Shown here one piece after another: positions 45,345 through 51,912 of a stretch of 64,000 nt of DNA. Positions within the stretch are counted from its first letter, which is position 1. Every line of letters starts with the position of its first letter. Both the position numbers and the translations under genes were made by a program. Origin of the DNA: Rheinheimera sp. MM224 (GTDB lineage: Bacteria > Pseudomonadota > Gammaproteobacteria > Enterobacterales > Alteromonadaceae); assembly GCF_947090785.1 (NCBI RefSeq), contig NZ_OX352320.1:1426001-1490000 (forward strand), in the 5' to 3' direction. The notes under the pieces are model-generated. The model worked only from the letters and a program-made list of their open reading frames with translations, did not search any database and had not been told where the DNA came from.

Positions 45345-45823
45345 TGCACATCCCCTTGGGTAGCACAATGTTGCCGATGTTTTGGCCCCGATTGAGAGGC
45401 GTAACGGTCACTCAGTATCTGAGCACGCTCCTGCTGTGACACAGCAGAATTCTGGCCCTTATCATGCAATGCGCGTTTCCACCCACCAGCACAGCGGCCT
45501 AAATCATCAGCTGCACGAATAATCACTTCAAACTGATTGAAGCTTTTAAACGCATGCAGCTGCTTGGCCAGCTGTAAAACTACTTTCAGTTCGTCAATCA
45601 CCCAAACTAGTTCGTTTACCCAGTGAATTTGACGGCTACGGTCACGCCAGGCGCGGTTGCATACCTGAACAACCAGCATCACTGCTGTTCTCAGGTTTGC
45701 TCCGATCGCATACTTGTTGTACTTGGCAAAACCCCTGACTGCGTTTTCAATAGCAACAGCCAGGCTTTCTGCCTTACGAGCAATTTCTGGTAATCCGTTT
45801 CTGTTAGCCGTCATAGCATTCAC
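45341..45823 (-). CDS. avd: DGR accessory variability determinant (Avd-like)
   Basis: 160 residues; Met-4 at 45814 is an alternative start. Predominantly helical and basic in the first 115 residues (ARKAESLAVAIENAVRGF, YAIGANLRTAVMLVVQVCNRAW, VIDELKVVLQLAKQLHAF), consistent with the four-helix bundle Avd, which forms a pentamer that binds the RT and template RNA. Its position between variable genes and TR/RT is the canonical place. The C-terminal 40 residues are low complexity, and its stop overlaps the RT start. Confidence 0.85.
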   Translation of the reverse strand: MNAMTANRNGLPEIARKAESLAVAIENAVRGFAKYNKYAIGANLRTAVMLVVQVCNRAWRDRSRQIHWVNELVWVIDELKVVLQLAKQLHAFKSFNQFEVIIRAADDLGRCAGGWKRALHDKGQNSAVSQQERAQILSDRYASQSGPKHRQHCATQGDVQ

Positions 45824-45846
45824 TCACAAATCAAAAAGACAAAAAG

Positions 45847-46218
45847 TTACTGACCGCCGCGAACCGCACGGACGCACGCGTAGTCGTAGACGTCGTAGCC
45901 GCCGACAAGGCCGCTGCTGAAACCGACCACCCAGCGGGCAGACTCTGGGCGTCTGGCCCATGGTGTACTTGTCCAGTAGCAGTCGCTTTCTGTATCTGGG
46001 AAAGCTTCTGTATCGATTGCTGGGTCGTATTTGGTGCGGTCAACAATGGTTTGCAGCTCGTCTACCGTAGGTAAACGCCAGCCTTCGCCTAAGGCCTCAA
46101 CAGCCTTTACTGCATCTTCAAAAGTGACATCACTCGCCACTGTGTTTTGGCTCCACACCAGACCTGTTAAGGTGTCTGCTACTGTTTTGCCATCTTCGCT
46201 TTTAGTAAAACGTGACAT
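45847..46218 (-). CDS. DGR variable protein 1 (DUF1566, C-type-lectin-like)
   Basis: 123 residues with AAGGAA upstream. The DUF1566/Lcl domain fills it: TGLVWSQ, GEGWRLPTVDELQTIVD, CYWTSTPWARRPESARWVVGF. The last 31 residues (92-122) are VR1 and carry the diversified positions (GFSSGLVGGYDVYDYACVRAVRGG). The CLec fold tolerates such variation and displays it for ligand binding. No signal peptide, so it acts in the cytosol or inside a particle unless exported otherwise. Confidence 0.9.
   Translation of the reverse strand: MSRFTKSEDGKTVADTLTGLVWSQNTVASDVTFEDAVKAVEALGEGWRLPTVDELQTIVDRTKYDPAIDTEAFPDTESDCYWTSTPWARRPESARWVVGFSSGLVGGYDVYDYACVRAVRGGQ
45853..45944 (-). repeat. DGR variable repeat 1
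   Basis: 92 bp, 77 identical to TR. All 15 differences lie at TR adenines and include changes to G, T and C. It is at the 3' end of variable protein 1. Confidence 0.95.
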
Positions 46219-46258
46219 TGGTTTTTCCTTCTGGGTTGGTTAAATCAAAAAACAGAAA

Positions 46259-46696
46259 CTACTGACCGCCGCGAACCGCACGGACGCACGCGTAGTAGTT
46301 GATGCCGTTGCCGTAGACAACGCCGTCGCCGAAACCGACCACCCAGCGGGCAGACTCTGGACGCCATGCGCATGGAGTAGCAGTCCAGTACCAGGTGCTT
46401 TTAGTGTCTGGATACTTGTTGGTATCAATGCATGGGTCGTGGCGCTCTAAGTCGACCAGCGTTAGCAGTTCTTCGCGGGTTGGCAGGCGCCAGCCTTCGC
46501 CTAAATCGGCCACTGCCTTTTCGGCTTTTTCGAAGTTCACCTTCTCGCCGTCCAACAGTGTTTTGCTCCACTCAAGGCCTGTGGCTGGCTCAAGTACTGA
46601 AGCAGTGGCAGCGGGAGCGTCAGCAGCTGGAGAGCCGATAGCAGTTAAGTGGATGTTTAACGTTGCACCCTTTTCACATGTGATATGTAAATTCAT
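46259..46696 (-). CDS. DGR variable protein 2 (DUF1566, C-type-lectin-like)
   Basis: 145 residues. A short N-terminal beta region and an Ala/Pro linker (SPAADAPAATASV) precede the DUF1566 domain (TGLEWSKTL, LGEGWRLPTREELLTLVDLE, WYWTATPCAWRPESARWVVGF). Residues 114-144 are VR2. Paralogue of variable protein 1 with about half identical residues by eye. Its ATG overlaps the stop of the upstream frameshifted gene. Confidence 0.9.
   Translation of the reverse strand: MNLHITCEKGATLNIHLTAIGSPAADAPAATASVLEPATGLEWSKTLLDGEKVNFEKAEKAVADLGEGWRLPTREELLTLVDLERHDPCIDTNKYPDTKSTWYWTATPCAWRPESARWVVGFGDGVVYGNGINYYACVRAVRGGQ
46265..46356 (-). repeat. DGR variable repeat 2
   Basis: 92 bp, 79 identical to TR. 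All 13 differences lie at TR adenines. Its pattern differs from VR1, so the two were diversified independently. Confidence 0.95.
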
Positions 46697-46911
46697 AGTG
46701 TTGAACCTTTCAGTTGATAATCATTGCCCGGCACAAACTGCACATAACGCTGCACGGTTTTGCTGCGGCCTCTTTTGTCTTTCGATACGGCTGGTGCTTT
46801 GATAAACACAGCGCACCGGATGAAGCCCTGTTTCTCTGCCATGGCTATGTACTGTTCGCACGTAGTCGGCATGCTGTATTCGGGGCTGACGCGAATGGGG
46901 GGTAGACTCAA
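46693..46911 (-). CDS. 3' part of a probably frameshifted gene upstream of DGR variable protein 2
   Basis: 72 residues if started at TTG 46911. Reading VSPEYSMPTTCEQYIAMAEKQGFIRCAVFIKAPAVSKDKRGRSKTVQRYVQFVPG, it looks like the body of a small protein whose N-terminal part is in the other frame (46721-47074). A run of six C (coding strand, near 46897-46902) marks the junction; loss of one C would join the two into about 130 residues. It overlaps variable protein 2 by ATGA. Confidence 0.55.
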   Translation of the reverse strand: MSLPPIRVSPEYSMPTTCEQYIAMAEKQGFIRCAVFIKAPAVSKDKRGRSKTVQRYVQFVPGNDYQLKGSTL

Positions 46912-47074
46912 GCAATTTTGTTAAAAGCTCTGCTTCCACCACTTCAACAGCCGGAACCTTGGTTTTACCCTTTGTATCCTTCGCCTTTTTCTGCGCTTTA
47001 CCGACAACAGCCAGAGCCTGCTTATGGGCTTTCTCTTTCACTTTTTTAGGGTCGATACCGAATACAGCGAACAT
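46721..47074 (-). CDS. 5' part of the frameshifted gene (117-residue frame as sequenced)
   Basis: Starts at ATG 47074 with GGAG upstream. Residues 1-57 (FAVFGIDPKKVKEKAHKQALAVVGKAQKKAKDTKGK...AELLTKLL) look like a real coiled, Lys/Ala-rich N-terminus. After the six-C run the frame turns into Arg/His-rich text that looks out of frame. Either a sequencing indel, a real mutation or programmed +1 slippage. Confidence 0.5.
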   Translation of the reverse strand: MFAVFGIDPKKVKEKAHKQALAVVGKAQKKAKDTKGKTKVPAVEVVEAELLTKLLESTPHSRQPRIQHADYVRTVHSHGRETGLHPVRCVYQSTSRIERQKRPQQNRAALCAVCAGQ

Positions 47075-47076
47075 GG

Positions 47077-47415
47077 TTAAAACTCCGTCGTAGTGGTGTT
47101 TTGTTGTGGAAGCCCGATACGTCGAACGCCATTTGCCACCAACCAGTTGATTGCTTTTGGTGAAGGCTTAAAGCATCCCTCGTGTACCAACAGCCAGCCG
47201 TTATCAGCCAGTTCGTTAATTTGGTAAACGGCCTGAGCATGACTGTGGAAAATCCCCAGGCGTTTAATGGCGCCGATACCAATCACGGTTTCAGTGTTAA
47301 TGCAGTTCTGGTCTATCAGGTAAATGACAGTGCGTTGTTGCAGCGTCAGCTCTGAATCTGTCGACACAGCAAAAACCGAAGTAGGGCATATCTGTGCTGT
47401 CTGAACTGCGCTCAT
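47077..47415 (-). CDS. Probable winged-helix phage regulator
   Basis: 112 residues. The middle part (LTLQQRTVIYLIDQ...GAIKRLGIFHSHAQAVYQINELADNGWLLVHEGCF) has the spacing of a winged helix-turn-helix. ATGA-coupled to the gene before. Binding target unknown. Confidence 0.5.
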   Translation of the reverse strand: MSAVQTAQICPTSVFAVSTDSELTLQQRTVIYLIDQNCINTETVIGIGAIKRLGIFHSHAQAVYQINELADNGWLLVHEGCFKPSPKAINWLVANGVRRIGLPQQNTTTTEF

Positions 47416-47612
47416 GCTGCTTCACCGTTAAATTGCTGCTTCGATACTTCAATGGCATGCATTAAGTCGCCAACAGTCAGGTCGTAAACCGCTACTCCGT
47501 TCGCCTCAATTTTCTCTGCTACTAAATCTGTGAAGCCTGCGCTGCAGTGAGGAACCGCGCCCATTTCAGCGCATACATGCAGCAGTGCCTCCATAACCAT
47601 TGAATTGCTCAT
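47412..47612 (-). CDS. Small phage protein of unknown function
   Basis: 66 residues from ATG 47612, chosen for the ATGA overlap with the upstream stop. Sequence includes LLHVCAEMGAVPHCSAGFTDLVAEKIEANG. No family recognised. Confidence 0.55.
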   Translation of the reverse strand: MSNSMVMEALLHVCAEMGAVPHCSAGFTDLVAEKIEANGVAVYDLTVGDLMHAIEVSKQQFNGEAA

Positions 47613-47935
47613 GCACCACCTCTTAAGAACTGGTGAACATTGGCCAGAGTGCTGGTGCGCAAAACAGTGCAATGCGTCATATCGTCGTTGATGTGCAAAG
47701 CAAAGCGGCCGTCTGTTCCAATCGTTCCCATGTGATCCATGTAGTTGGCCTGAAACTCTGGGCTTGGTAGTGCGCGTTTGATTTGGTTGAGCAGGCGCTG
47801 CTGCGTGGCCTTAACCTTCGGGTCTTGGCTCACATCAACATAGGTACTCATAAAGCAACGGAAGCGCAGGCTTAACAAATGCAGCTCTTCCATAGCGTGT
47901 TTGCGGCGGTGGGTGGTTTTTGTTAAGACTGACAT
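47609..47935 (-). CDS. First gene of the leftward phage operon, unknown function
   Basis: 108 residues from ATG 47935, which has a perfect AAGGAG 6 bases upstream; the longer frame runs into the promoter. Basic, helical N-terminus (KTTHRRKHAMEELHLLSLRFR). Its leader contains the operator-like repeats at 47948-48021. Function unknown. Confidence 0.65.
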   Translation of the reverse strand: MSVLTKTTHRRKHAMEELHLLSLRFRCFMSTYVDVSQDPKVKATQQRLLNQIKRALPSPEFQANYMDHMGTIGTDGRFALHINDDMTHCTVLRTSTLANVHQFLRGGA

Positions 47936-47947
47936 AGCTGTCTCCTT

Positions 47948-48021
47948 ATCGATAAAATATCTAATACGATACCAATATAGATAAAAATATCGAAAAAGCA
48001 ACAATAAATATCGAAAAAGAA
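47948..48021 (-). promoter_or_regulatory. Leftward early promoter with operator repeats
   Basis: On the minus strand, TTGCTT (48003-47998) and TATATT (47981-47976) form a -35/-10 pair with 16-bp spacing. Two direct copies of AATATCGAAAAAG (plus strand, 47988-48000 and 48009-48021) are 21 bp apart; the first overlaps the -35. AATACGAT at 47965-47972 and the palindrome TTATCGATAA at 47948-47957 follow. CGATATTTAT and AATACGAT recur in the Cro promoter at 50876, so one repressor probably acts on both. Confidence 0.7.
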
Positions 48022-48245
48022 ATTTAGGGGTTTACATGGCCAATTATTTAGCTATATTGGGTAGAAGTTGTTAAGTGAAGGTTGTTATAGGATTTTGTTT
48101 CACGAGGATTTGGAAAAATACCGGGTTTATTCTCTTATTAGTTGTGCCAAGTGATAAAAATATAAAGTTTTTTGACTGGTATTAATTTTACATTAGTGGA
48201 ATTATTGCTCTAGTTCGTAACACTTGGTTCTAAATGGAGATAATC

Positions 48246-48530
48246 ATGAACGGTATTGGCCTTAACGATTCGTTAGCGACAGCTGCTTATAGCTCACAAC
48301 TAAGCTCTGTAAACAACGGTGTAGAAGTGAAATCAGCAGCTGAAGTGACAACTCAGACATCTAGCGTAGACAAAGTGACTCTGAGCCAAGAGGCTTTAAA
48401 CTTATCTGCTACTTCAAATGAACCTACAGAGCCAGATGATGAGCCGGTAGCTGAAACTAATAACACAGGCATTGAGCCGCCAAAGGTGGCGCCTTTTAAC
48501 ACAGGTATAGAGCCACCAAAACCTAAATAG
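48246..48530 (+). CDS. Small acidic protein with C-terminal NTGIEPPK repeat
   Basis: 94 residues from ATG 48246 (TGGAG upstream). Ser/Thr-rich, with SVDKVTLSQEAL, a pattern seen in small surface or flagellar-associated proteins. The C-terminus has two copies of NTGIEPPK separated by VAPF. Not a recognised phage gene; possibly cargo expressed in the lysogen. Function unknown. Confidence 0.6.
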   Translation: MNGIGLNDSLATAAYSSQLSSVNNGVEVKSAAEVTTQTSSVDKVTLSQEALNLSATSNEPTEPDDEPVAETNNTGIEPPKVAPFNTGIEPPKPK

Positions 48531-48547
48531 TCTATAGAGGGGTCAAT

Positions 48548-49045
48548 ATGTGGGGTGAAATTGAAAGTTTGCTGATGGCCATAAATAGCGTAACTTGGCT
48601 GTCTTATTTAGCGGCTTCCTTTGCGGCAGTATTTTTGGTTAGAGATCTGTCATTTAAAGCAACTCTAATTGCTTGGTCAGTCGCTGACTTAGTGAACTTA
48701 GTTTTCACCCCAATTCTTTTTAGCCTAAGCGAGGTTGATAGAGAGTTAGCCAGGCTAGTATGGTATCCAGCATTTTCAATGCTCAGCTTGTTAACTATTT
48801 TCTTCATCTATCAGGTCCATATAAAGGCATCAATCCAAGTATCTAGGTTTTCTAAACCGATAGTTTTATGGCTTTTGATGATGGTAGCGCTTAATGTTGT
48901 AAGGTTTTTCGATAGAGTAGTTTTTGAAACTAATTTCACCAGTGAGCTTTTTAAGTTTGGGCTATTAGCTGTTAAGGTTTGGGCTTCTGTGGCTGTATGG
49001 ATTTATCTCTATCAGATGTGTAGTAGGTCAAGGAGGGCTGCATAA
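48548..49045 (+). CDS. Membrane protein, possible cargo
   Basis: 165 residues with about five hydrophobic helices (YLAASFAAVFLVRDL, LIAWSVADLVNLVFTPILF, FSMLSLLTIFFIYQV, PIVLWLLMMVALNVVRFF, FGLLAVKVWASVAVWIYLY). No family recognised. Part of a rightward block 48246-49391 between the two early control regions, a usual place for lysogenic conversion genes. Confidence 0.6.
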   Translation: MWGEIESLLMAINSVTWLSYLAASFAAVFLVRDLSFKATLIAWSVADLVNLVFTPILFSLSEVDRELARLVWYPAFSMLSLLTIFFIYQVHIKASIQVSRFSKPIVLWLLMMVALNVVRFFDRVVFETNFTSELFKFGLLAVKVWASVAVWIYLYQMCSRSRRAA

Positions 49046-49046
49046 A

Positions 49047-49391
49047 ATGGATATTTTAATAAGTGCATTTTTAATAGTGTTAGTACTTTTCTTTTCTGCT
49101 TATTTTGGTTTAGCTCTAATAAAATCAGAGAAAAACCTTAACGAAAGCCCTGAGCGGATCGCTGAAAAAAATATGGGCAATCGAGCTCATTACATGATTA
49201 TCAAGTACTGCGAATTAATTACTTCACCTGACAGCATATCTAAGGCGATAGCATTAAAGAATTTTCAGGAAAACGCTCTGAAATATAGTGAAGACTATGA
49301 GCATTCAATTATGGAAGTAATATCTAGATCAGAGGAAGGCGCAAATAAAATACACTTGTTACGACCAGAAGCTGAGACCAATAAAGGTTAA
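49047..49391 (+). CDS. Membrane-anchored protein, possible cargo
   Basis: 114 residues. One N-terminal membrane helix (ISAFLIVLVLFFSAYFGLALI) and a helical cytosolic part. It starts 1 bp after the preceding stop codon, so the two membrane proteins are probably co-expressed. Overlaps the convergent repressor gene by 4 bp. Function unknown. Confidence 0.6.
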   Translation: MDILISAFLIVLVLFFSAYFGLALIKSEKNLNESPERIAEKNMGNRAHYMIIKYCELITSPDSISKAIALKNFQENALKYSEDYEHSIMEVISRSEEGANKIHLLRPEAETNKG

Positions 49392-49858
49392 GCAGATTTA
49401 TCTGTACTCAGCTTTAAATTCGTTTTAACCACTTCGAAACCATAGTTTTTAAAAGTCAGAACAGCAAAATCAGTTATCGTTTCTAAAGACATATCAGATT
49501 TCAGGCTGCACCAACTCAATTCGTGCAGGTCTATAAGATACTTTGCCATAACGTTCTTAAGGTCTGCTGCGTCAATTTGCGCCTTAGGTTCTGACCCTGA
49601 CTTAGCCAACAAATCAGGGTTTAGTAGGTCAGCAGCCGTTACCGACTTATATTCTTCGTATAAGTTTATGCCTTTCACCATTTCATCGAGTTTATCCATT
49701 CCCATGACTTGTCCGTTGTCGTGCCTGGTGAAAATGCTTTTATCGATTTTAATTCCATTTTCTTTGCACATCTCAGAAAAGTTGGACTTATTCTTTCCAA
49801 CGCTTTCAAGTATTTGCAATACGTTAGTTATTACAACGTCCTGTACTCGCTTGTGCAT
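49388..49858 (-). CDS. CI-like (XRE) phage repressor
   Basis: 156 residues from ATG 49858; an in-frame TTG at 49891 would add 11. The N-terminal helix-turn-helix reads NVLQILESVGKNKSNFSEMCKENGIKIDKSIFTRHDNGQVMGMDKLDEM. No LexA/S24 peptidase domain is present, so induction is not by self-cleavage. It lies between the leftward promoter and the Cro-like gene, as expected for a lysogeny repressor, and is the best candidate to bind the shared operators. Confidence 0.65.
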   Translation of the reverse strand: MHKRVQDVVITNVLQILESVGKNKSNFSEMCKENGIKIDKSIFTRHDNGQVMGMDKLDEMVKGINLYEEYKSVTAADLLNPDLLAKSGSEPKAQIDAADLKNVMAKYLIDLHELSWCSLKSDMSLETITDFAVLTFKNYGFEVVKTNLKLSTDKSA

Positions 49859-50063
49859 AGTATTACCATCAGTGTTATTTACTGAATCCAAATATATATC
49901 TAAAAGGAAACAAGATAAACCTAAAAAGGCGAAAAAGTCATTTAAAATAGATGTTTTAAGAGGGTTTTAGGATATTAAGCTGATTCTGAGTGGTAATATT
50001 CTTTTAAAGGATAATTTGCGAATTAAGTAACCCTAATTCGCAACGGTGATTTAGTTATTTCAA

Positions 50064-50696
50064 TTAATTAATCCCACAATCAGATAGTGCTTTTTGGAGG
50101 CTGCTGTTTAACTGAACTTCCCCAACTGTAGATTTAAGTCCTGGTAGGCCACCTGTTTGGTAAATCATATTTTTACCGCTAAGTAGTTCTTTCAATATCT
50201 GTTCAGCTTTACTATCAGTAGCGGCCGTAAATGTAGAAAGCATCTGAGCTGTATATTGCTGTTGGTTTTTAATCGTGCTTTCAACCATATCCTTAGTTTT
50301 CTGATCCATGTTTGCCGTTAAAGTGTTTACGTAATCCGGTGACATTGCACTTCCAATTGATTTGAGATCGGCGGGGGTCTCGCTCACTGTAATGTCCCAT
50401 GCTTTATTCTGATCTATACGTATTTTCACATCACCAACAGGTATGGGAAACTTTCCACCACTTCGCAATCCGACCCTAAGCTGACCATCTTTTTTCTGAA
50501 TGTATGGGTAGTAGTGATTTTGCCTTGTATATAGATAATCCCCGCCCCAGTATTCTGCTACTGAAACAAAGCACTCTACTTCATCGGTAAACCTATCTGC
50601 GGTTACTGAAGCTCTCCATGGCCCTGAATTATCAGTGCTTGAACACCCGGATATGAGCAGACCTAAAGCTATATAGATTAGTTTATTTACCTGCAT
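50064..50696 (-). CDS. Phage-borne lipoprotein of unknown function
   Basis: 210 residues with lipobox LISGC after a 17-residue signal peptide. The body contains GDVKIRIDQNKAWDITVSETP and a helical C-terminus (MLSTFTAATDSKAEQILKELL). Lipoproteins placed beside repressors can mediate superinfection exclusion, but nothing specific shows this here. Confidence 0.6.
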   Translation of the reverse strand: MQVNKLIYIALGLLISGCSSTDNSGPWRASVTADRFTDEVECFVSVAEYWGGDYLYTRQNHYYPYIQKKDGQLRVGLRSGGKFPIPVGDVKIRIDQNKAWDITVSETPADLKSIGSAMSPDYVNTLTANMDQKTKDMVESTIKNQQQYTAQMLSTFTAATDSKAEQILKELLSGKNMIYQTGGLPGLKSTVGEVQLNSSLQKALSDCGIN

Positions 50697-50870
50697 TTTC
50701 AGCCCCTTTAACTGAACTTGTTAGTTGTTATAAATCCTAAATTACCTCAATAGGCGACAGCATTACAACTAGTCTGACTTCATAGCCTGTGTTGCGACCT
50801 AACCAGCCGAATGAAAAGTCTTAACCCTGCCTGCGTAATTATCTAAAAAGAGAATAAATGGATCTTAAAG

Positions 50871-50899
50871 TTGCTAATACGATATTTATCGTATATTTT
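50871..50899 (+). promoter_or_regulatory. Rightward early promoter with operator palindrome
   Basis: TTGCTA (50871-50876) and TATTTT (50894-50899) are 17 bp apart. Between them lies the palindrome ATACGAT-ATTT-ATCGTAT (50877-50894). The half-sites match AATACGAT and CGATATTTAT of the leftward promoter. It drives the Cro-like gene and replication genes. Confidence 0.75.
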
Positions 50900-50929
50900 T
50901 AGTCTGATTGTTTTCAGAGAGATATTTAT

Positions 50930-51133
50930 ATGACGGTTTCAGAATTAAGAGGTGTTTTGGCTTCCATGCTGCAAATCCGTGGAAAGCTCAGGAAAACGTG
51001 CGAGGAATTGAACGTTGATTATTTGAAGGTTTGGAAGTTCGCTAAGAACAAAACCAAAAAAATTGATCACGACTTGGCGCAGCGATTAATTAGCCACCTA
51101 AATCCAGAGATTGATACGAGAGGTGCTGCATGA
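50930..51133 (+). CDS. Cro-like small DNA-binding protein
   Basis: 67 residues with a compact helix-turn-helix (LRKTCEELNVDYLKVWKFAKNKTKKIDHDLAQRLISHL). First gene of the rightward early operon, directly behind the operator-bearing promoter. Its likely role is repression of the lysogeny side. It ends GCTGCATGA, overlapping the next start. Confidence 0.7.
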   Translation: MTVSELRGVLASMLQIRGKLRKTCEELNVDYLKVWKFAKNKTKKIDHDLAQRLISHLNPEIDTRGAA

Positions 51134-51324
51134 ATTCAACATCATCAGCAGCTGACTCACAATTAACGGACCTATCCGTACCTCTGCAAAGCTTCACGTT
51201 GGACGTTATTCAACAGTGCACTTGCCTTTGGTGCGGTAAGCCTGTACCGGAATCTACTTTGTTTTGCAGCAGCATCTGCAGGAACGAAAACACGCAGCAA
51301 GTTCGACTGAACGGTGGGTTTTGA
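51130..51324 (+). CDS. Small zinc-ribbon phage protein
   Basis: 64 residues. A clear CxxC...C...C site (CTCLWCGKPVPESTLFCSSICRNE) resembles phage zinc-finger proteins that process or modify early transcription. Coupled to the Cro-like gene. Function unknown. Confidence 0.6.
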   Translation: MNSTSSAADSQLTDLSVPLQSFTLDVIQQCTCLWCGKPVPESTLFCSSICRNENTQQVRLNGGF

Positions 51325-51369
51325 CCAGCATCGGTAAGCGCTTTTGTAAGAGTGTTTACCGATGCTGGT
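51324..51369 (+). other. Large hairpin upstream of the structured RNA
   Basis: ACCAGCATCGGTAA (51324-51337) pairs perfectly with TTACCGATGCTGGT (51356-51369). Wobble pairs extend the stem to about 19 bp with an 8-nt loop. It starts at the stop codon of the zinc-ribbon gene. No T run follows, so it is more likely RNA processing or control than simple termination. Confidence 0.65.
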
Positions 51370-51489
51370 GCTGGGGGCTGATAGCAGATGCCTCAGCCAG
51401 TCAAACCTTCGGTGCTGCATCACAAGTCCATTAACCCTGATGGGTTTAACGGATTGTTAAACGGCTCGGCAGCTTGGGAAGACAAGCAC

Positions 51490-51598
51490 GTTATTCGCCG
51501 CTAATCCGGCTAAGCGCACGGGGTTCATTAGATGGCCGACTTAACCGACTGGTAATGATGTAACCAGTCACTGGGAGGCACCCAGGGTGGCGAATAAC
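51490..51598 (+). ncRNA. C4-like structured antisense RNA candidate
   Basis: The ends pair: GTTATTCGCC (51490-51499) with GGCGAATAAC (51589-51598). Inside are three hairpins: CGGC-TAA / TTA-GATG-GCCG (51507-51538), GACTGGT / ACCAGTC (51547-51569) and CTGGG-AGGCA-CCCAG (51571-51585). A closed multi-branch fold with CTGGGAGGCACCCAG resembles my recollection of the phage C4 antisense RNA family (P1 C4, IsrK). Those RNAs repress antirepressor-type genes. No covariance search could be run. Confidence 0.55.
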
Positions 51599-51621
51599 AA
51601 ACACTACAACAGGAACTGATC

Positions 51622-51912
51622 ATGAGTACCTCAACACCGATATTAATGTCTGCTGATAATCCAACTGGCTGGAAGCTCGAAGAGTTGCTGGCTCAGGTTC
51701 GCAAGGAACTGCTGGTTAAAACAGAAAAGATCACTGGTGACGAAAGCACTGAGAGCATGAAAGTACAGTGCAACAACTTATCAATTCTGCGTCAGCTATT
51801 TAACGCTGAAGCTTTGCAGCGAGAAAGTATTGCTGTTCTAGAGGCCAAGTCCCCTGATCAAGGCCCAACAGGGCAGGCGCGTATTGGAGCAACAGCTCAT
51901 GCAAACACGTAG
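51622..51912 (+). CDS. Phage protein of unknown function
   Basis: 96 residues, helical, soluble (KLEELLAQVRKELLVKTEKITGDES...NNLSILRQLFNAEALQRESIAVLEAK). First gene after the structured RNA and so its possible target. No family recognised. Confidence 0.6.
   Translation: MSTSTPILMSADNPTGWKLEELLAQVRKELLVKTEKITGDESTESMKVQCNNLSILRQLFNAEALQRESIAVLEAKSPDQGPTGQARIGATAHANT

Noticed and set aside
45132..45395. Rightward ORF across the template repeat
   Set aside because: It reads the template antisense; its length follows from the absence of stops opposite AAC codons.
45228..46356. Repeated 92-bp units as a CRISPR array
   Set aside because: Only three copies, unevenly spaced and each inside a gene, with variation confined to template adenines; there are no uniform spacers or cas genes. 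The DGR explains them.
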